Positions 16,319-25,463 of a DNA stretch of 64,000 nt are shown piece after piece. Position numbers and translations under genes: made by a program. Each line of letters opens with the position of its first letter. The stretch's first letter is position 1. The notes below the pieces were generated by a model that saw only the letters and a list, made by a program, of their open reading frames with translations, made no database searches and was not told the origin of the DNA. Source of the DNA: Stieleria magnilauensis. Lineage in GTDB: Bacteria > Planctomycetota > Planctomycetia > Pirellulales > Pirellulaceae. The stretch is from assembly GCA_007753675.1 (NCBI GenBank), contig CP036432.1, positions 3,694,394-3,758,393 on the forward strand. Direction: 5' to 3'.

Positions 16319-17848
16319 TCATTCCAGCTTTCGCATCTTTCGGGTCCGCTCGTGTTTCGGCTTCCAGTGAAACCGATCACCGCAATCGCAGTGAAAGACC
16401 TTCTTGCCATTGTGGAACAGCACCGGATCAAGCGGTTCTCCGTAACGCATCGTCTTGTCTTCCAATGCGACCGATCTGGGATGCCCGAAATGACAGGCGC
16501 TGCAAGCATTGCCGGTGATGGGTTCGGGTGGTTGTCGTTCACCGTTGTCTGATGCGATGATCGCTGCGCGGGCACGTTCAAGAGCTGTGTAAAAGCGTTC
16601 TCGATTTTCTGCTGTGTTGGGCACCGTCATTCCTTGGTAGGTGTTGCCGAACAGAATAATCGCGAATGGACTGTCTGCCCCTTCCGTCCTTTCGATGAGA
16701 TGGCAGTGGGCCATAACTCGCACGATATGCTGCGGTAGTATTGGCCCGTCCGGTTTTCTGATGCGATGAACCGGAATGCTCATCGTGCCTTTGTCTAAAA
16801 TTCGCCGAGGTTTCCCGCTGAGCTTCCAACGCTCGTCCTTTAATGGGTCTTCAAGTCGACGAACTTCGTATCCTGCCAACAGAAGGCCCCACCAGTCCAC
16901 TGGCTGAAATGCGTTCTTGCCGGAAACAGGGTTGCATTCCGTCGCAAGCAATGCAGCAAGTCTTCGATGGCCGATGTCACGCCAGTTCCAGAAGGCTTTT
17001 ACGGCAAAGAAGAGCCAGATTGCAACAAGTAGAAGCACTGCGGCGAAATAAAGAGCGTGTCCCCGCATCATCAATGTCACAATGACAAAGGTAACGACCA
17101 GTCCGACTGGCATCGCAAATAGAGTGTACAGCGCATGGATGTAGGCTTCTTCGATCGCTTCCCGCTTGTACCACGGAAGCAATGCGGAGGACGGCAACTC
17201 CTCTTCCGGGTCCGAGAATCCGCCTTCGTGTGTCAAAATTCCCGCACGCGGACAGAAAGTGTATTCCGCAATTGTTGAAGCAGTTACCTCGGGGTCATCG
17301 TCGGCAGCCTCCAGCAGCGGTCGTGATTCGCGTTCAATCTCTGTCGCGTAGGTCTTCGGTTCCGATTCATTCGAGGAATTTGTCTCGAACCGAAGCGATG
17401 ATGATTTCGACTTTCTCTCAGGCTCAGGAATCTGCGGAGCATTCGTCGATGGACGTGTGCTTGCGGACCTGCTTTCCATTTCCTCAACGTGCTTGCGGAC
17501 CACTTCGAGAAAAACGCGTGTGGCTTTTTCCAGCTCTTCGTCAGTCGGGTTGCGGCGGCGAGTATGGTGAGAAACTCGGTTTCTCATCTCGACAGCGAAG
17601 TCCGCGTTGTCGAACAGTTGTCGGCCGAGAAACTGTCGTCGCATGCGGAGCAGTGTTCCAAGGCCGTGTTTTTCTCGGTCTGAACGTAGGAAGTAAGTCT
17701 TAATGATCTTCTCGACCAAAACCGCCGATTCAAGCAACCGCTTCTTGGGGTCGAGCATTTCGCGGATGTAGTCGATTTCACTGTAGTAATCTGCGATCGA
17801 CTCCTGCCAGTCATCATGTTCCCCGTCGTTCACGACCCAACACTCCAT
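16319..17848 (-). CDS. HEPN-like domain + two membrane helices + Cas4-like Cys domain protein
   Basis: 509 aa of unusual make-up. Residues about 15-122 are all-helical with RNRVSH (R89 to H94), the Rx4H signature of HEPN domains, many of which are RNases. A Ser/Pro-rich linker follows. From about 190, TIAEYTFCPRAG (C199) resembles the first Cys motif of Cas4-type PD-(D/E)XK nucleases; two membrane helices (about 243-262 and 266-284) are inserted after it. Then KGTMSIPVHRIRKPDGPI...HIVRVMAHCHLIE and ACSACHFG (C449, C452) resemble the rest of a Cas4-like fold, but the acidic metal ligands are not evident, so it may be inactive. It overlaps the pseudokinase gene upstream by 19 bp, a sign of coupled translation. 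Domain calls are mine from motifs. Confidence 0.6.
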   Translation of the reverse strand: MECWVVNDGEHDDWQESIADYYSEIDYIREMLDPKKRLLESAVLVEKIIKTYFLRSDREKHGLGTLLRMRRQFLGRQLFDNADFAVEMRNRVSHHTRRRNPTDEELEKATRVFLEVVRKHVEEMESRSASTRPSTNAPQIPEPERKSKSSSLRFETNSSNESEPKTYATEIERESRPLLEAADDDPEVTASTIAEYTFCPRAGILTHEGGFSDPEEELPSSALLPWYKREAIEEAYIHALYTLFAMPVGLVVTFVIVTLMMRGHALYFAAVLLLVAIWLFFAVKAFWNWRDIGHRRLAALLATECNPVSGKNAFQPVDWWGLLLAGYEVRRLEDPLKDERWKLSGKPRRILDKGTMSIPVHRIRKPDGPILPQHIVRVMAHCHLIERTEGADSPFAIILFGNTYQGMTVPNTAENRERFYTALERARAAIIASDNGERQPPEPITGNACSACHFGHPRSVALEDKTMRYGEPLDPVLFHNGKKVFHCDCGDRFHWKPKHERTRKMRKLE

Positions 17849-18873
17849 TCTTCGATCACATGAATGATTTCGTCCACCGAATTCGGCCGGTCGCTACGAA
17901 AAACGGCAGCCGACTTGCCCAAGCAGTCGCGAACCAGAGATGGAATTGCAATCTGTTCGAGCGCCGAATTCTCCTGTCCAATTTCGGGTAACTCACCAAA
18001 CAAGGCATGAATCCCAATCCGTGCCCAACTGTAGATGTCAGCTCGCAAATCCACGTCATCAGCGTCCGCTTCACCCGCACGGTACGGGTCGACGGGCCAA
18101 TCATCTGTTGACACCGTAGGGCCACGATCAATCAGCTTCGCCAACTCAAACTCGGTGAGAATCGCCCGACGGTCTGAACTCCGAATCAGGATTGTCGTTG
18201 GATTCAGCTCTCGGCGAATGATTCCCTTTTCGTGAAGCCCTTGCAGGCCGCGTGCTATATCAAGCAACAGTCCTTTCGCCTCCGCTGCCGAGAACTGTTT
18301 CCGACCGAGATTTCGCTTTAACGATTCACCCTCGATCCATTCGTCAATCACCCAATAGAAGCTCTCAGCCGGATCGTGAAACGCTGTCAGGTTGCGAGCA
18401 ATGTTTGGGTGATCCTGAAGCGATTCGCAGACGTTTGGATGTCGTTTGATCCAAGTGCGACACCGCTGCTCTTCGTCGGTGGTCATTTGTCGCAGATCAA
18501 ACCGCTTCCCGCGAGCCTGTCGATCGAGTTCCAGATGACGCAAGTGACAAATCTGAAACCGCAAACCGTTGGACGCAGCGATCCAATCGGTCAGCACGTC
18601 GGAGACCAGATACTCATGGACCGTCGCAGCGCCGCCGCTTGAAGCAGATGCCCCCATGAGCACGCCGAGCGTCGTTTCAAGGGCTTCGGCAATTTGAGTT
18701 GCAGTGGTTCGGTAAACGGGTTTTCCAGCCAGCAAATTGTTGACGGTGCCAATTGATACGCCAGCCAGTTCCTTCAACTGCTCAACACTCAGGCCGCGAT
18801 GATCCATCGCAGCCGACAACTTGTCGACGTTGATCTCAACGGTTCTTCCGTGTTGCAGACGTTTCTTTGCCAT
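17830..18873 (-). CDS. Helix-turn-helix (XRE-like) protein fused to a pseudokinase domain
   Basis: 347 aa. Residues about 16-70 form an XRE/Cro-type DNA-binding domain (GLSVEQLKELAGVSIGTVNNLLAGK). The rest has the shape of a Hanks-kinase C-lobe, with SFYWVIDEWIEGESL as hinge and LLLDIARGLQGLHEKGII before the catalytic loop. But the loop reads RRELNPTTILI (220-230) in place of HRDLKPxNILI, so the catalytic Asp is Glu and the Lys is Asn; TEFELA (240-245) replaces DFG. It should not phosphorylate. Likely role: a regulator that senses or is controlled by the neighbouring kinase and represses the module. The stop overlaps the downstream gene by 19 bp. Confidence 0.75.
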   Translation of the reverse strand: MAKKRLQHGRTVEINVDKLSAAMDHRGLSVEQLKELAGVSIGTVNNLLAGKPVYRTTATQIAEALETTLGVLMGASASSGGAATVHEYLVSDVLTDWIAASNGLRFQICHLRHLELDRQARGKRFDLRQMTTDEEQRCRTWIKRHPNVCESLQDHPNIARNLTAFHDPAESFYWVIDEWIEGESLKRNLGRKQFSAAEAKGLLLDIARGLQGLHEKGIIRRELNPTTILIRSSDRRAILTEFELAKLIDRGPTVSTDDWPVDPYRAGEADADDVDLRADIYSWARIGIHALFGELPEIGQENSALEQIAIPSLVRDCLGKSAAVFRSDRPNSVDEIIHVIEEWSVGS

Positions 18874-19031
18874 TGTTGGGGGAATCGCGACTTGGTTCGT
18901 GATGCAGGCAACTTGTTCGCAGATTGCATCAGCTTGAATTTAGCGTGAACCGCAGGTCGCGAATAATTCTGTCACTCCGGGTTGATTGACGTTCCCGGAC
19001 AGTTGTTCCTCAACCCCTGACAGGATTCGCC

Positions 19032-19421
19032 ATGCTCCAGAAAACGACGCAATGGATCACGGACCGACTTGTTGAACGAGCCTTGCCCAGCATCGGCAGC
19101 TTCATGGCTTCCGCTCTGCAACGCATGCTCATTCTCGGTCACGCAGAACATCATAACCAATTAGAAGAGCAAGCTCGACGTTATGAAGCTGCCGGCAAAC
19201 CCCATTTGGCCAAGCTGATTCGAGACGAAGCTTCAGAAATGACGCTGAACGACCCGTTCAGCTCCGCTCCGGGAATCTGCGAACGCCTGACGGATGACAG
19301 CCAAAGCATTTCGGGACTGGCAATTGGACTACCGGACGCCACCACCGCGAAAAAGAAGCGGAGCAAGAAGAAGCCGGTTCAAACTGAAGATGCGGCAGAC
19401 AACGGGGAACTGGCCGAATGA
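19032..19421 (+). CDS. Small protein of unknown function at the head of the transfer-gene cluster
   Basis: 129 aa. I do not recognise it. The N-terminal 70 residues are probably helical (LVERALPSIGSFMASALQRMLILGHAEHHNQLEEQARRYEAAGKPHLAKLIR), and a very basic stretch (KKKRSKKK, about 107-114) precedes an acidic tail, suggesting contact with DNA or another protein. Its stop overlaps the next start as ATGA (19418-19421), so it is translated in an operon with the gene pair and the coupling ATPase. No signal peptide or membrane helix. Confidence 0.6.
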   Translation: MLQKTTQWITDRLVERALPSIGSFMASALQRMLILGHAEHHNQLEEQARRYEAAGKPHLAKLIRDEASEMTLNDPFSSAPGICERLTDDSQSISGLAIGLPDATTAKKKRSKKKPVQTEDAADNGELAE

Positions 19422-20053
19422 AGAAGCGGACTCAGTTCACCGATCGAGACGTCACTGTGCTCAGAGCACTCGGCCTGCAAGTCAGGCTTTTTGGTCAGCG
19501 TCAATTGGCCGACGCACTTTGGGCGGGCGACGTCGCCAATGCGAGGCGAAGACTTAATCGCTTCGTCGACATGGGCTTGCTTCAGCGCAACGTCGTGATG
19601 GCAAGGCCCCTGCCGGAGCTACTGAGTCCGGTTTTTGTCTGGCAGCCGGGCGACGAGAACCCGGATGCCAGCCAGATTGCATTTCAGTTGCAGAGTCGGT
19701 GGCGTTATCGAGCACTTCGTTCAACCGTCATCTTTCTGCCGACCGACATCACCGTGAATCACTTCGGTGGTCGCAACAAGACGGTGATGTCGGCTCAGGT
19801 GTCCCACGACCTTGGCGTTTCCGAAGTCTGGCTGTGGTTCTGCTGCAACCACCCGAGCTACGCCAAAGCATGGCGTGGCGAGAACCTGATCACTGACAAC
19901 GAACCGGGGCAGTCAATGCCCGATGCCGTTCTCGTCGACTCAAACGACCAACCGGCAATGCTCATTGAATTCGGCGGCGACTACGAAGCCGACCGTATTG
20001 CCGCTTTCCATGACGACGCTGTCCTGCGAGGACTGCCTTATCAGATTTGGTAA
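19418..20053 (+). CDS. Replication-relaxation-like winged-helix protein, copy A1
   Basis: 211 aa. The N-terminal part looks like a winged helix (FTDRDVTVLRALGLQVRLFGQRQLADALWAG...RRLNRFVDMGLLQRN). The C-terminal part (SMPDAVLVDSNDQPAMLIEFGGDYEADRIAAFHDDAVLRGLPYQIW in layout) resembles replication-relaxation proteins of mobile elements. A paralog with the same ending (IES.GRYS...I.SFH...LPYELW) is encoded at 23440-24078, after the coupling ATPase. It overlaps the previous gene by 4 bp. A role in DNA processing for transfer is inferred from family and context; residues for catalysis are not evident. Confidence 0.65.
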   Translation: MKKRTQFTDRDVTVLRALGLQVRLFGQRQLADALWAGDVANARRRLNRFVDMGLLQRNVVMARPLPELLSPVFVWQPGDENPDASQIAFQLQSRWRYRALRSTVIFLPTDITVNHFGGRNKTVMSAQVSHDLGVSEVWLWFCCNHPSYAKAWRGENLITDNEPGQSMPDAVLVDSNDQPAMLIEFGGDYEADRIAAFHDDAVLRGLPYQIW

Positions 20054-20061
20054 ACGCACCG

Positions 20062-20742
20062 ATGCCTGAACAGACCTTCCGAACCCGAGACCTTGCGATC
20101 GTCGAATTCGTCCGACGCTATCGTCTCGCAACAAATCGAATCATCGCCTCGCAGCTTCTTCCCGGACGCTCTTTGAACGCCGTAGCGAAGGTGACCGCCC
20201 GACTTTGCTCAAATCAAATTCTCAGCCGCAATGTCCTCGTTCCGCCGGAAACTTACTTCCGTCTTGGCAGCCAAGCCGTCAATTCACTCGGCTTGTCAGC
20301 ACGGCTCAGTGAACCGCTTGGGCCACAATCGCTACCGACCGACTACGCCACTCTGGTTTACGCCACCAGTGGCAGTGCTCGCCGTCGCCGACTCATCGCC
20401 GCCGAAGTTGCCCAGTATATGCCTTGGCTTCCTCACGACTTGTCTCAGTCGCCTTACTGTGTGGACGCAACGGGCCAACTGGAATTGGTTCGAGTAGACC
20501 TTGGTGGTTCGCCGCAGCATGTGGCCCGCAAGACAACGCAAGCGTCTCATGAACGCCTTGATGTTCCTCAGATTTCTGAGTTGGCTGCGGCCTCGCGATT
20601 CCAAGTCGTCGTTCTCACGACAAGCGAAGAGAAATCGAAAGCAATTTCTAAGGCTTTGGTTTCCTGCGGATGCACCAACGCGGTACGAGTCCACATCGCC
20701 GTCATACCCCGTCTGTCCTTTCTGTTACTTCGAGCCAACTAA
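20062..20742 (+). CDS. Partner protein of the replication-relaxation pair, copy B1
   Basis: 226 aa from ATG 20062 (a TTG at 20047 is possible). Winged-helix-like N-terminus (FRTRDLAIVEFVRRYRLATNRIIASQLLPGRSLNAVAKVTARLCSNQILSRN in layout). The middle segment RLIAAEVAQYMPWLPHDLSQSPYCVDATG...LELVRVDLGG is matched by a segment of the gene at 24081-24743 (AEMETYFPKLFRHGLPAGHYVDA...LGSIRVDAG), so the two are paralogs. The protein lies directly after copy A1 and 16 bp before the coupling ATPase. No enzyme motif seen; probably a DNA-binding accessory of transfer. Confidence 0.6.
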   Translation: MPEQTFRTRDLAIVEFVRRYRLATNRIIASQLLPGRSLNAVAKVTARLCSNQILSRNVLVPPETYFRLGSQAVNSLGLSARLSEPLGPQSLPTDYATLVYATSGSARRRRLIAAEVAQYMPWLPHDLSQSPYCVDATGQLELVRVDLGGSPQHVARKTTQASHERLDVPQISELAAASRFQVVVLTTSEEKSKAISKALVSCGCTNAVRVHIAVIPRLSFLLLRAN

Positions 20743-20758
20743 TCAAGGGATTCACCTT

Positions 20759-23443
20759 ATGCCCAGAAGCGTTTATCGACAGTCGTCTGGCAACCCAATC
20801 CAACATCAACTGGTTCCAGCCGAGCCGTTGGAACTGGAATTCGCCTACTACCGTGGCGTCGACAATGACGATGCGGAATTCACAGTCAAAGTCCTGAAGG
20901 AATTGGTGTTCGCCAGCTTTGCGGCATTGCTGTGCTGCTGGGTTCAGCTATTTGTCTTCGATGTAACGCTGTTCGTGATGTTGCTCGCCGGGCTATTCAT
21001 GTTTGTGGCGTGGCGACGTGTGAAATCACATCTTGTTGCCATCCGTGATGTCAGCGTTGCAGTCATTTGTATCTCGTGGGTTTACCATCTGTTTCCTGTG
21101 CCCGTCGCGATCGAGGTTTATGTGGCACTCACGGCAACCGCATTGGTCGCGAGAGAAGTCGTTCGACACTTCGCGTTCGTGGCAACCGTCTCGCCAACAT
21201 CCGTCGACACAGCATGGGATACTCGTGAAGCACTCTGTTGGCAGACCTTGGCTAGCAGCCTGTTACTTGTGCCAATTGCTCTCAGCGTCTTGATTCCTCA
21301 GCACACGCCGATCTTGCTGCTGATTTCAACCGTTGGTTGGTTGATCATGACCGCCGCTTGCGGCAGTTCACCCGATAGCTTCGTTCGAGGGTTTCAATCG
21401 GCGGTCAACAGTTGGTGCAGTTACAACCGAGACGATGAGCCACTGGCTGGTGTGCTGGTGAGTCCATCCGGCAACTGTCGCCGACGGCTGACGGTGCTCG
21501 TGATTGCGGTGTTGCTCAATGTGTTCGCATTCTTTCGCGTCACCAATCTGTTTCAGGTTTCTGAGGTGTCCGTCAGCTTCGGAAACGTACTCCAGTCCGG
21601 AAACCTGCTCGAACTGTTCTTTAGCATTGGCCTATTGCTTCTGCTGTGTGCAGGGCTGGCCCTGATACCCGTTCTGCTTGTGTTTCTGGCAATCGTCATT
21701 GTGGGGACTCCCGTGTTTGGTCGGCTCTCGATACCCAAGCCGAGTTTTGTTCCGGCCAGTGAATGGAAAGAGATCACCAACCGAATCCGGTCATCACAAA
21801 ACGACATCGAGCGAGAGAGTCTCTATCTCGGACGTGTGACTTTCGATCAGTCACCGATGCTTGTTCCATCGGAGGTGTTTCGCGAGCACGCACATTTCCT
21901 TGGCGACAGCGGTTCCGGAAAGACCGCTCGCGGATTGTCACCGTTTATTGAACAGGTCATCGGCAGCGGCAACGCCAGCGTGATGGTTCTCGATCTCAAG
22001 GGTGATTCCCCGGAGCTGCTTCAAACGCTCAAGCAGGGAGCAAAAACAGCCAAGGCATTGAACGGTACCGACGTGCCGGTGCGCTACTTCACGCAGCGTG
22101 ACGACCTTGCCACCTATGGCTTCAATCCGTTCAAGCTTCCCTGCTGGGGTCGTCTCAACGAATTGCAGAAGACCGACATTCTTTGCGGTGCGTTGGGGCT
22201 GAACTACGGCAGCGACTATGGCGAAGGCTATTTCAGTTCCGCCAATGCTTCCGTTCTCTATGCCACGGTCAGCCACTTTCCGCAGATCAGCAACTTTGAG
22301 CAGCTTCGAGACAAAATCGCATACGTCATTTCATCGCCCAAACGACATGGACTCGATGACAAATCAAAAGACGCTGGCAACCACGTCAAGATGTCAGTGA
22401 CGCGACTGGCATCCATCGCGGCCCTGAATATCACGGACAATTGCACTCCGAATCAAGCGGTTGCTGATCTCTGCATCGACCCGACGCGATTATTCCTGCA
22501 CCCGGAAGCCCACTACTTCAGCTTGTCTGCAACACTCGGGCCGGGGTCTTCACCTGAAATCGGCCGACTCGCCAGCTACATGCTGCTCACAGCCGCAACG
22601 CTCACCGAACGCAAGGTTCCGGTCTATCTGGTTGTCGACGAGTTTCAGCGCATGGCATCGCGAAATCTCGACTATCTGCTGCAACTTGCCCGCAGCATGG
22701 GCGTCGCAGTGATTCTTGCGAACCAATCCATGCAGGATCTGGTTCGTTACGACCTGACGTCAACATTAGAAACGAACTGCCGCTATCGACAGTGGTTCGC
22801 CATCTCGGGCTGGGACGATCAGGAACGGCTTTCAAAAGCGAGCGGTGAAACCGTCGATACGATGGACTCCATCACTGTTTCTCAATCTGTTAGCGACCGT
22901 GGCACGACCACCAGCACCAGTCGTTCACGCAACGACTTCATTGCTCCAAGGCTGACCAAGAATGACATCAAGCTCGTCAGTGACGACGACCGCAAGAGCG
23001 TTGTATTGATCAATCGTGGAGCGGGTTACGCCCAATACGGCGGAATGCCAGTCATCATCGAAAGTGACTTTCACATCTCCGCCGAGGAATACAGCGAACG
23101 AAAAGCCACCCCGTGGCCATCAACCGATGTCGGGACTTTTCTGGCGTCGGACTGGGAACGCCCGCAGCCGGAAGTTCCTCATCGCGGACGCAAGCCGAAC
23201 ACTTCTCCGTCGATCTCAAAGGAGACCATTACAGTTGGCCCGGAACCACAGACGCAGTCGAATCCCGCACGCTCATCGAACAAGCCGAAGAAGCAGCGGA
23301 GAAGAAAGTCAAGAGGCCGAGCGAAGCCACAGGCAAAAACAGGCAACAAGCCCGCGAATTCTGATTCGGTTGGCATGTTCGACCAGTACCTGAAAGACCA
23401 TCCGCTTGATTCTTCAAGCTCGACAGCGGGAGCAGAAGGATGA
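20759..23443 (+). CDS. VirD4/TraG-type coupling ATPase
   Basis: 894 aa from ATG 20759 (AAGGGA ribosome site; the frame is open upstream to 20501 over the previous gene). The first 340 residues hold several membrane helices, including LLCCWVQLFVFDVTLFVMLLAGLFMFVAW and the stretch around ALIPVLLVFLAIVIVGTP. The cytoplasmic ATPase has Walker A GDSGSGKT (382-389), Walker B VYLVVDEF (VVDEF at about 625-629) and VILANQSMQDL, as in type IV coupling proteins that bring DNA-protein substrates to a secretion channel. The C-terminal 90 residues are basic and low-complexity. Its stop overlaps the next start (ATGA, 23440-23443). No mating-pair-formation genes are seen in the window. Confidence 0.85.
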   Translation: MPRSVYRQSSGNPIQHQLVPAEPLELEFAYYRGVDNDDAEFTVKVLKELVFASFAALLCCWVQLFVFDVTLFVMLLAGLFMFVAWRRVKSHLVAIRDVSVAVICISWVYHLFPVPVAIEVYVALTATALVAREVVRHFAFVATVSPTSVDTAWDTREALCWQTLASSLLLVPIALSVLIPQHTPILLLISTVGWLIMTAACGSSPDSFVRGFQSAVNSWCSYNRDDEPLAGVLVSPSGNCRRRLTVLVIAVLLNVFAFFRVTNLFQVSEVSVSFGNVLQSGNLLELFFSIGLLLLLCAGLALIPVLLVFLAIVIVGTPVFGRLSIPKPSFVPASEWKEITNRIRSSQNDIERESLYLGRVTFDQSPMLVPSEVFREHAHFLGDSGSGKTARGLSPFIEQVIGSGNASVMVLDLKGDSPELLQTLKQGAKTAKALNGTDVPVRYFTQRDDLATYGFNPFKLPCWGRLNELQKTDILCGALGLNYGSDYGEGYFSSANASVLYATVSHFPQISNFEQLRDKIAYVISSPKRHGLDDKSKDAGNHVKMSVTRLASIAALNITDNCTPNQAVADLCIDPTRLFLHPEAHYFSLSATLGPGSSPEIGRLASYMLLTAATLTERKVPVYLVVDEFQRMASRNLDYLLQLARSMGVAVILANQSMQDLVRYDLTSTLETNCRYRQWFAISGWDDQERLSKASGETVDTMDSITVSQSVSDRGTTTSTSRSRNDFIAPRLTKNDIKLVSDDDRKSVVLINRGAGYAQYGGMPVIIESDFHISAEEYSERKATPWPSTDVGTFLASDWERPQPEVPHRGRKPNTSPSISKETITVGPEPQTQSNPARSSNKPKKQRRRKSRGRAKPQAKTGNKPANSDSVGMFDQYLKDHPLDSSSSTAGAEG

Positions 23444-24078
23444 TTCAACGAACTTGGACAACACCAATCTACGACTTGATGGAAACGCTCACATGCCGTG
23501 TGCGTCTCTTGTCGCTGGCACACATTCACCGCGTCTGGGCTGACCAGTTTGGCTCGTCCGGTGCGGTCATCGACGCGATCCAGCGGCTTATCGGTGCCGG
23601 TCTGCTCGTCGGCGATGTGTGGAATCTGCCCGCATCTCCCATCGGCGAGGAACCGCTCGCAGCTTGGACTCCTCAGCAGCCAGCGCCTGACTTCATACAT
23701 CTCACTGACGTTGTTCAGAACAGATGGGGCGAACCTCCGACACCGACGCCCGTCGTCGCAGCGACCCACAAAGCTGCGCGACTCTTTGGCTCATCGGCTG
23801 GCGGCTTACCGCCAACGAATCACCGAAACCACGACCTGCTCTTGGCAGGTGTTTATGCCCGCTATCGGACTACGGAACCGGAACTGGCTAACACATGGCT
23901 CGGCGAAGACGCCGTGGCAATCGCTGAACGTGGCGTGAAGAACCCCGATGCGTTCTTGTTTGACGACGAAGGAAATGTCACCTGCGTCATCGAGTCAGCA
24001 GGTCGGTATTCACTGGAGCAAATCGAATCATTTCACCGGCACTGTCAGTCTGCCGAACTTCCCTACGAACTGTGGTAA
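23440..24078 (+). CDS. Replication-relaxation-like protein, copy A2
   Basis: 212 aa, paralog of 19418-20053: winged-helix-like start (CRVRLLSLAHIHRVWADQF...IQRLIGAGLLVGDVW) and the same C-terminal pattern NPDAFLFDDEGNVTCVIES followed by GRYS...IESFH...LPYELW. Identity to copy A1 is low outside these blocks, so the duplication is old. It overlaps the coupling ATPase by 4 bp and is followed by copy B2. Probably handles or recognises element DNA during transfer or replication; not proven. Confidence 0.65.
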   Translation: MIQRTWTTPIYDLMETLTCRVRLLSLAHIHRVWADQFGSSGAVIDAIQRLIGAGLLVGDVWNLPASPIGEEPLAAWTPQQPAPDFIHLTDVVQNRWGEPPTPTPVVAATHKAARLFGSSAGGLPPTNHRNHDLLLAGVYARYRTTEPELANTWLGEDAVAIAERGVKNPDAFLFDDEGNVTCVIESAGRYSLEQIESFHRHCQSAELPYELW

Positions 24079-24080
24079 TC

Positions 24081-24743
24081 ATGCAAAATATCAACACACT
24101 CAACATGAAACCCCAGAGGCTCATTCTTGAGTCCATCGACCGATACACGCTCGCAGTTGACCGCTGCTTGCCCGTCACTGACCGCGAGCTCGCAATGCTC
24201 GCGATTGACTTGCTGCTGCGAGCTGGCCACATCAGCGAATGGCACCACGTTTGCGGTCTTCGCTACTGGACAACAGCCAATCCGAAACCGCTTTCGGATC
24301 GGTCGCTGGCACGCTCACTGGGCACACTCACGTTCTGCCACGGTTCTGAGTCTCGGTCGGCTGTCACGCAAGCGGAAATGGAAACCTATTTCCCGAAGTT
24401 GTTCCGGCATGGCCTTCCAGCGGGTCATTATGTGGATGCCAAATCGCAGTCGACACGACTGGGAAGTATCCGTGTCGACGCTGGGCAATCAAAAATCAAC
24501 CGGATTGCCGCTCGAACTCAACGAAGCATCCAGAAGTACCAACGTCAGGATGGATTCCGCGAGCTAATTCGCAACGGTGATTTTGAAATCACTTGGATCG
24601 TTCCAACTTATCCAAAACAACAACGCTTGGCAGAGGCACTGCGCCCGCTAAAAGGCAGCGGCGTCCACTTGAACGTCGTCGCATTTACGGAACTGCTTAA
24701 CATCGTCGCACACATCCCCCAGCGAACAAACGCAACGCGTTAA
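24081..24743 (+). CDS. Partner protein of the replication-relaxation pair, copy B2
   Basis: 220 aa from ATG 24081 (GTG 24072 is an alternative overlapping the previous stop). It shares the order of segments with copy B1: TDRELAMLAIDLLLRAGHI, then MKTYF-like AEMETYFPKLFRHGLP, YVDAKSQSTRLGSIRVDAG, and a final FEITWIVPTYPKQQRLAEALRPLKGSGVHLNVVAF block, matching VVVLTTSEEKSKAISKALVSCGCTNAVRVHIAVI in B1. No known catalytic motif. Its duplication together with copy A around the coupling ATPase suggests the A and B proteins work as a pair. Confidence 0.6.
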   Translation: MQNINTLNMKPQRLILESIDRYTLAVDRCLPVTDRELAMLAIDLLLRAGHISEWHHVCGLRYWTTANPKPLSDRSLARSLGTLTFCHGSESRSAVTQAEMETYFPKLFRHGLPAGHYVDAKSQSTRLGSIRVDAGQSKINRIAARTQRSIQKYQRQDGFRELIRNGDFEITWIVPTYPKQQRLAEALRPLKGSGVHLNVVAFTELLNIVAHIPQRTNATR

Positions 24744-24774
24744 TCACTCAATCCCCACGCGGGTTTGAAAACGT

Positions 24775-24789
24775 CTCTCGGCCCGAGAG
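24775..24789 (+). terminator. Short hairpin after the transfer operon
   Basis: CTCTCG-GCC-CGAGAG, 32 bp after the stop of copy B2. The following sequence is A-rich, so an intrinsic terminator would fit the minus strand better; it may be a weak or bidirectional terminator. Confidence 0.3.
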
Positions 24790-24900
24790 CAGAAAAAACA
24801 ACGGGTAGGCATCTGACTCTGATTGCTTGGCACGCGCTGCAAGTGCTTGTCAATCAAACGTCGTCTGGAATGAACCAGCGGCGTCAACCGGAGGATTGTC

Positions 24901-25359
24901 ATGAAAGTGACATTGACAGAATGCCTTGAAGGAATGGCAGCCGAGATACGTTGGGGTGTCTCGGACGCTCTTGATCATTCCGTGAAGTTCACACGCTACC
25001 TGCTGTACGCCATTGAGGCGGTCGCAGGATATGCCGGTGAGTTTTTCGGATGGCTCTACAAGCGAGGATACTCGCAGGTAGATGTTCAGCTTAGTAAGCG
25101 AGGCACACCAGTCGAGCTACGCTCGGCACTTGGGTTCGTCATTGGACTGCCCGCACTCGTAGTACGTCTTGTCTTGATCGGCATCGTCGCGGGTTTGTGG
25201 CTATTCCATGCACCGCAAGTTGCAGTTCATGCGTGGGATACCCTCGTGAAAGTTGAACAGTCCCCCAACAAAAAGAGAACGCCGAAGAAGAGTCGACCTC
25301 GGAAAAGACTCGACGACTTCGACGACGTTCGGGTTCGCGTTAGCGAGCTAACACAGTAG
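24901..25359 (+). CDS. Small membrane protein with a basic tail
   Basis: 152 aa with a good GGAGG ribosome site. One long or two short hydrophobic segments lie at about 79-105 (LGFVIGLPALVVRLVLIGIVAGLWLF), preceded by an amphipathic part. The tail is strongly basic (NKKRTPKKSRPRKRL) and then acidic. I do not recognise the family. It lies after the transfer genes, so an accessory of DNA transfer or an entry-exclusion-type membrane protein is possible, but this is only context. Confidence 0.6.
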   Translation: MKVTLTECLEGMAAEIRWGVSDALDHSVKFTRYLLYAIEAVAGYAGEFFGWLYKRGYSQVDVQLSKRGTPVELRSALGFVIGLPALVVRLVLIGIVAGLWLFHAPQVAVHAWDTLVKVEQSPNKKRTPKKSRPRKRLDDFDDVRVRVSELTQ

Positions 25360-25463
25360 CCAGAGCAATGAGGCTTTGGCTCTTACAAAACGTGCTGGCG
25401 GAGACAGGAGGGCCTGCTCCATCAGCGAACGAACACAGTGTGGATAACACACAAGGAGAAATC

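Noticed and set aside
16319-17848. CRISPR-associated Cas4
   Set aside because: Only Cys motifs and layout resemble Cas4; membrane helices are inserted, catalytic acids are missing, and no cas genes or array are near.
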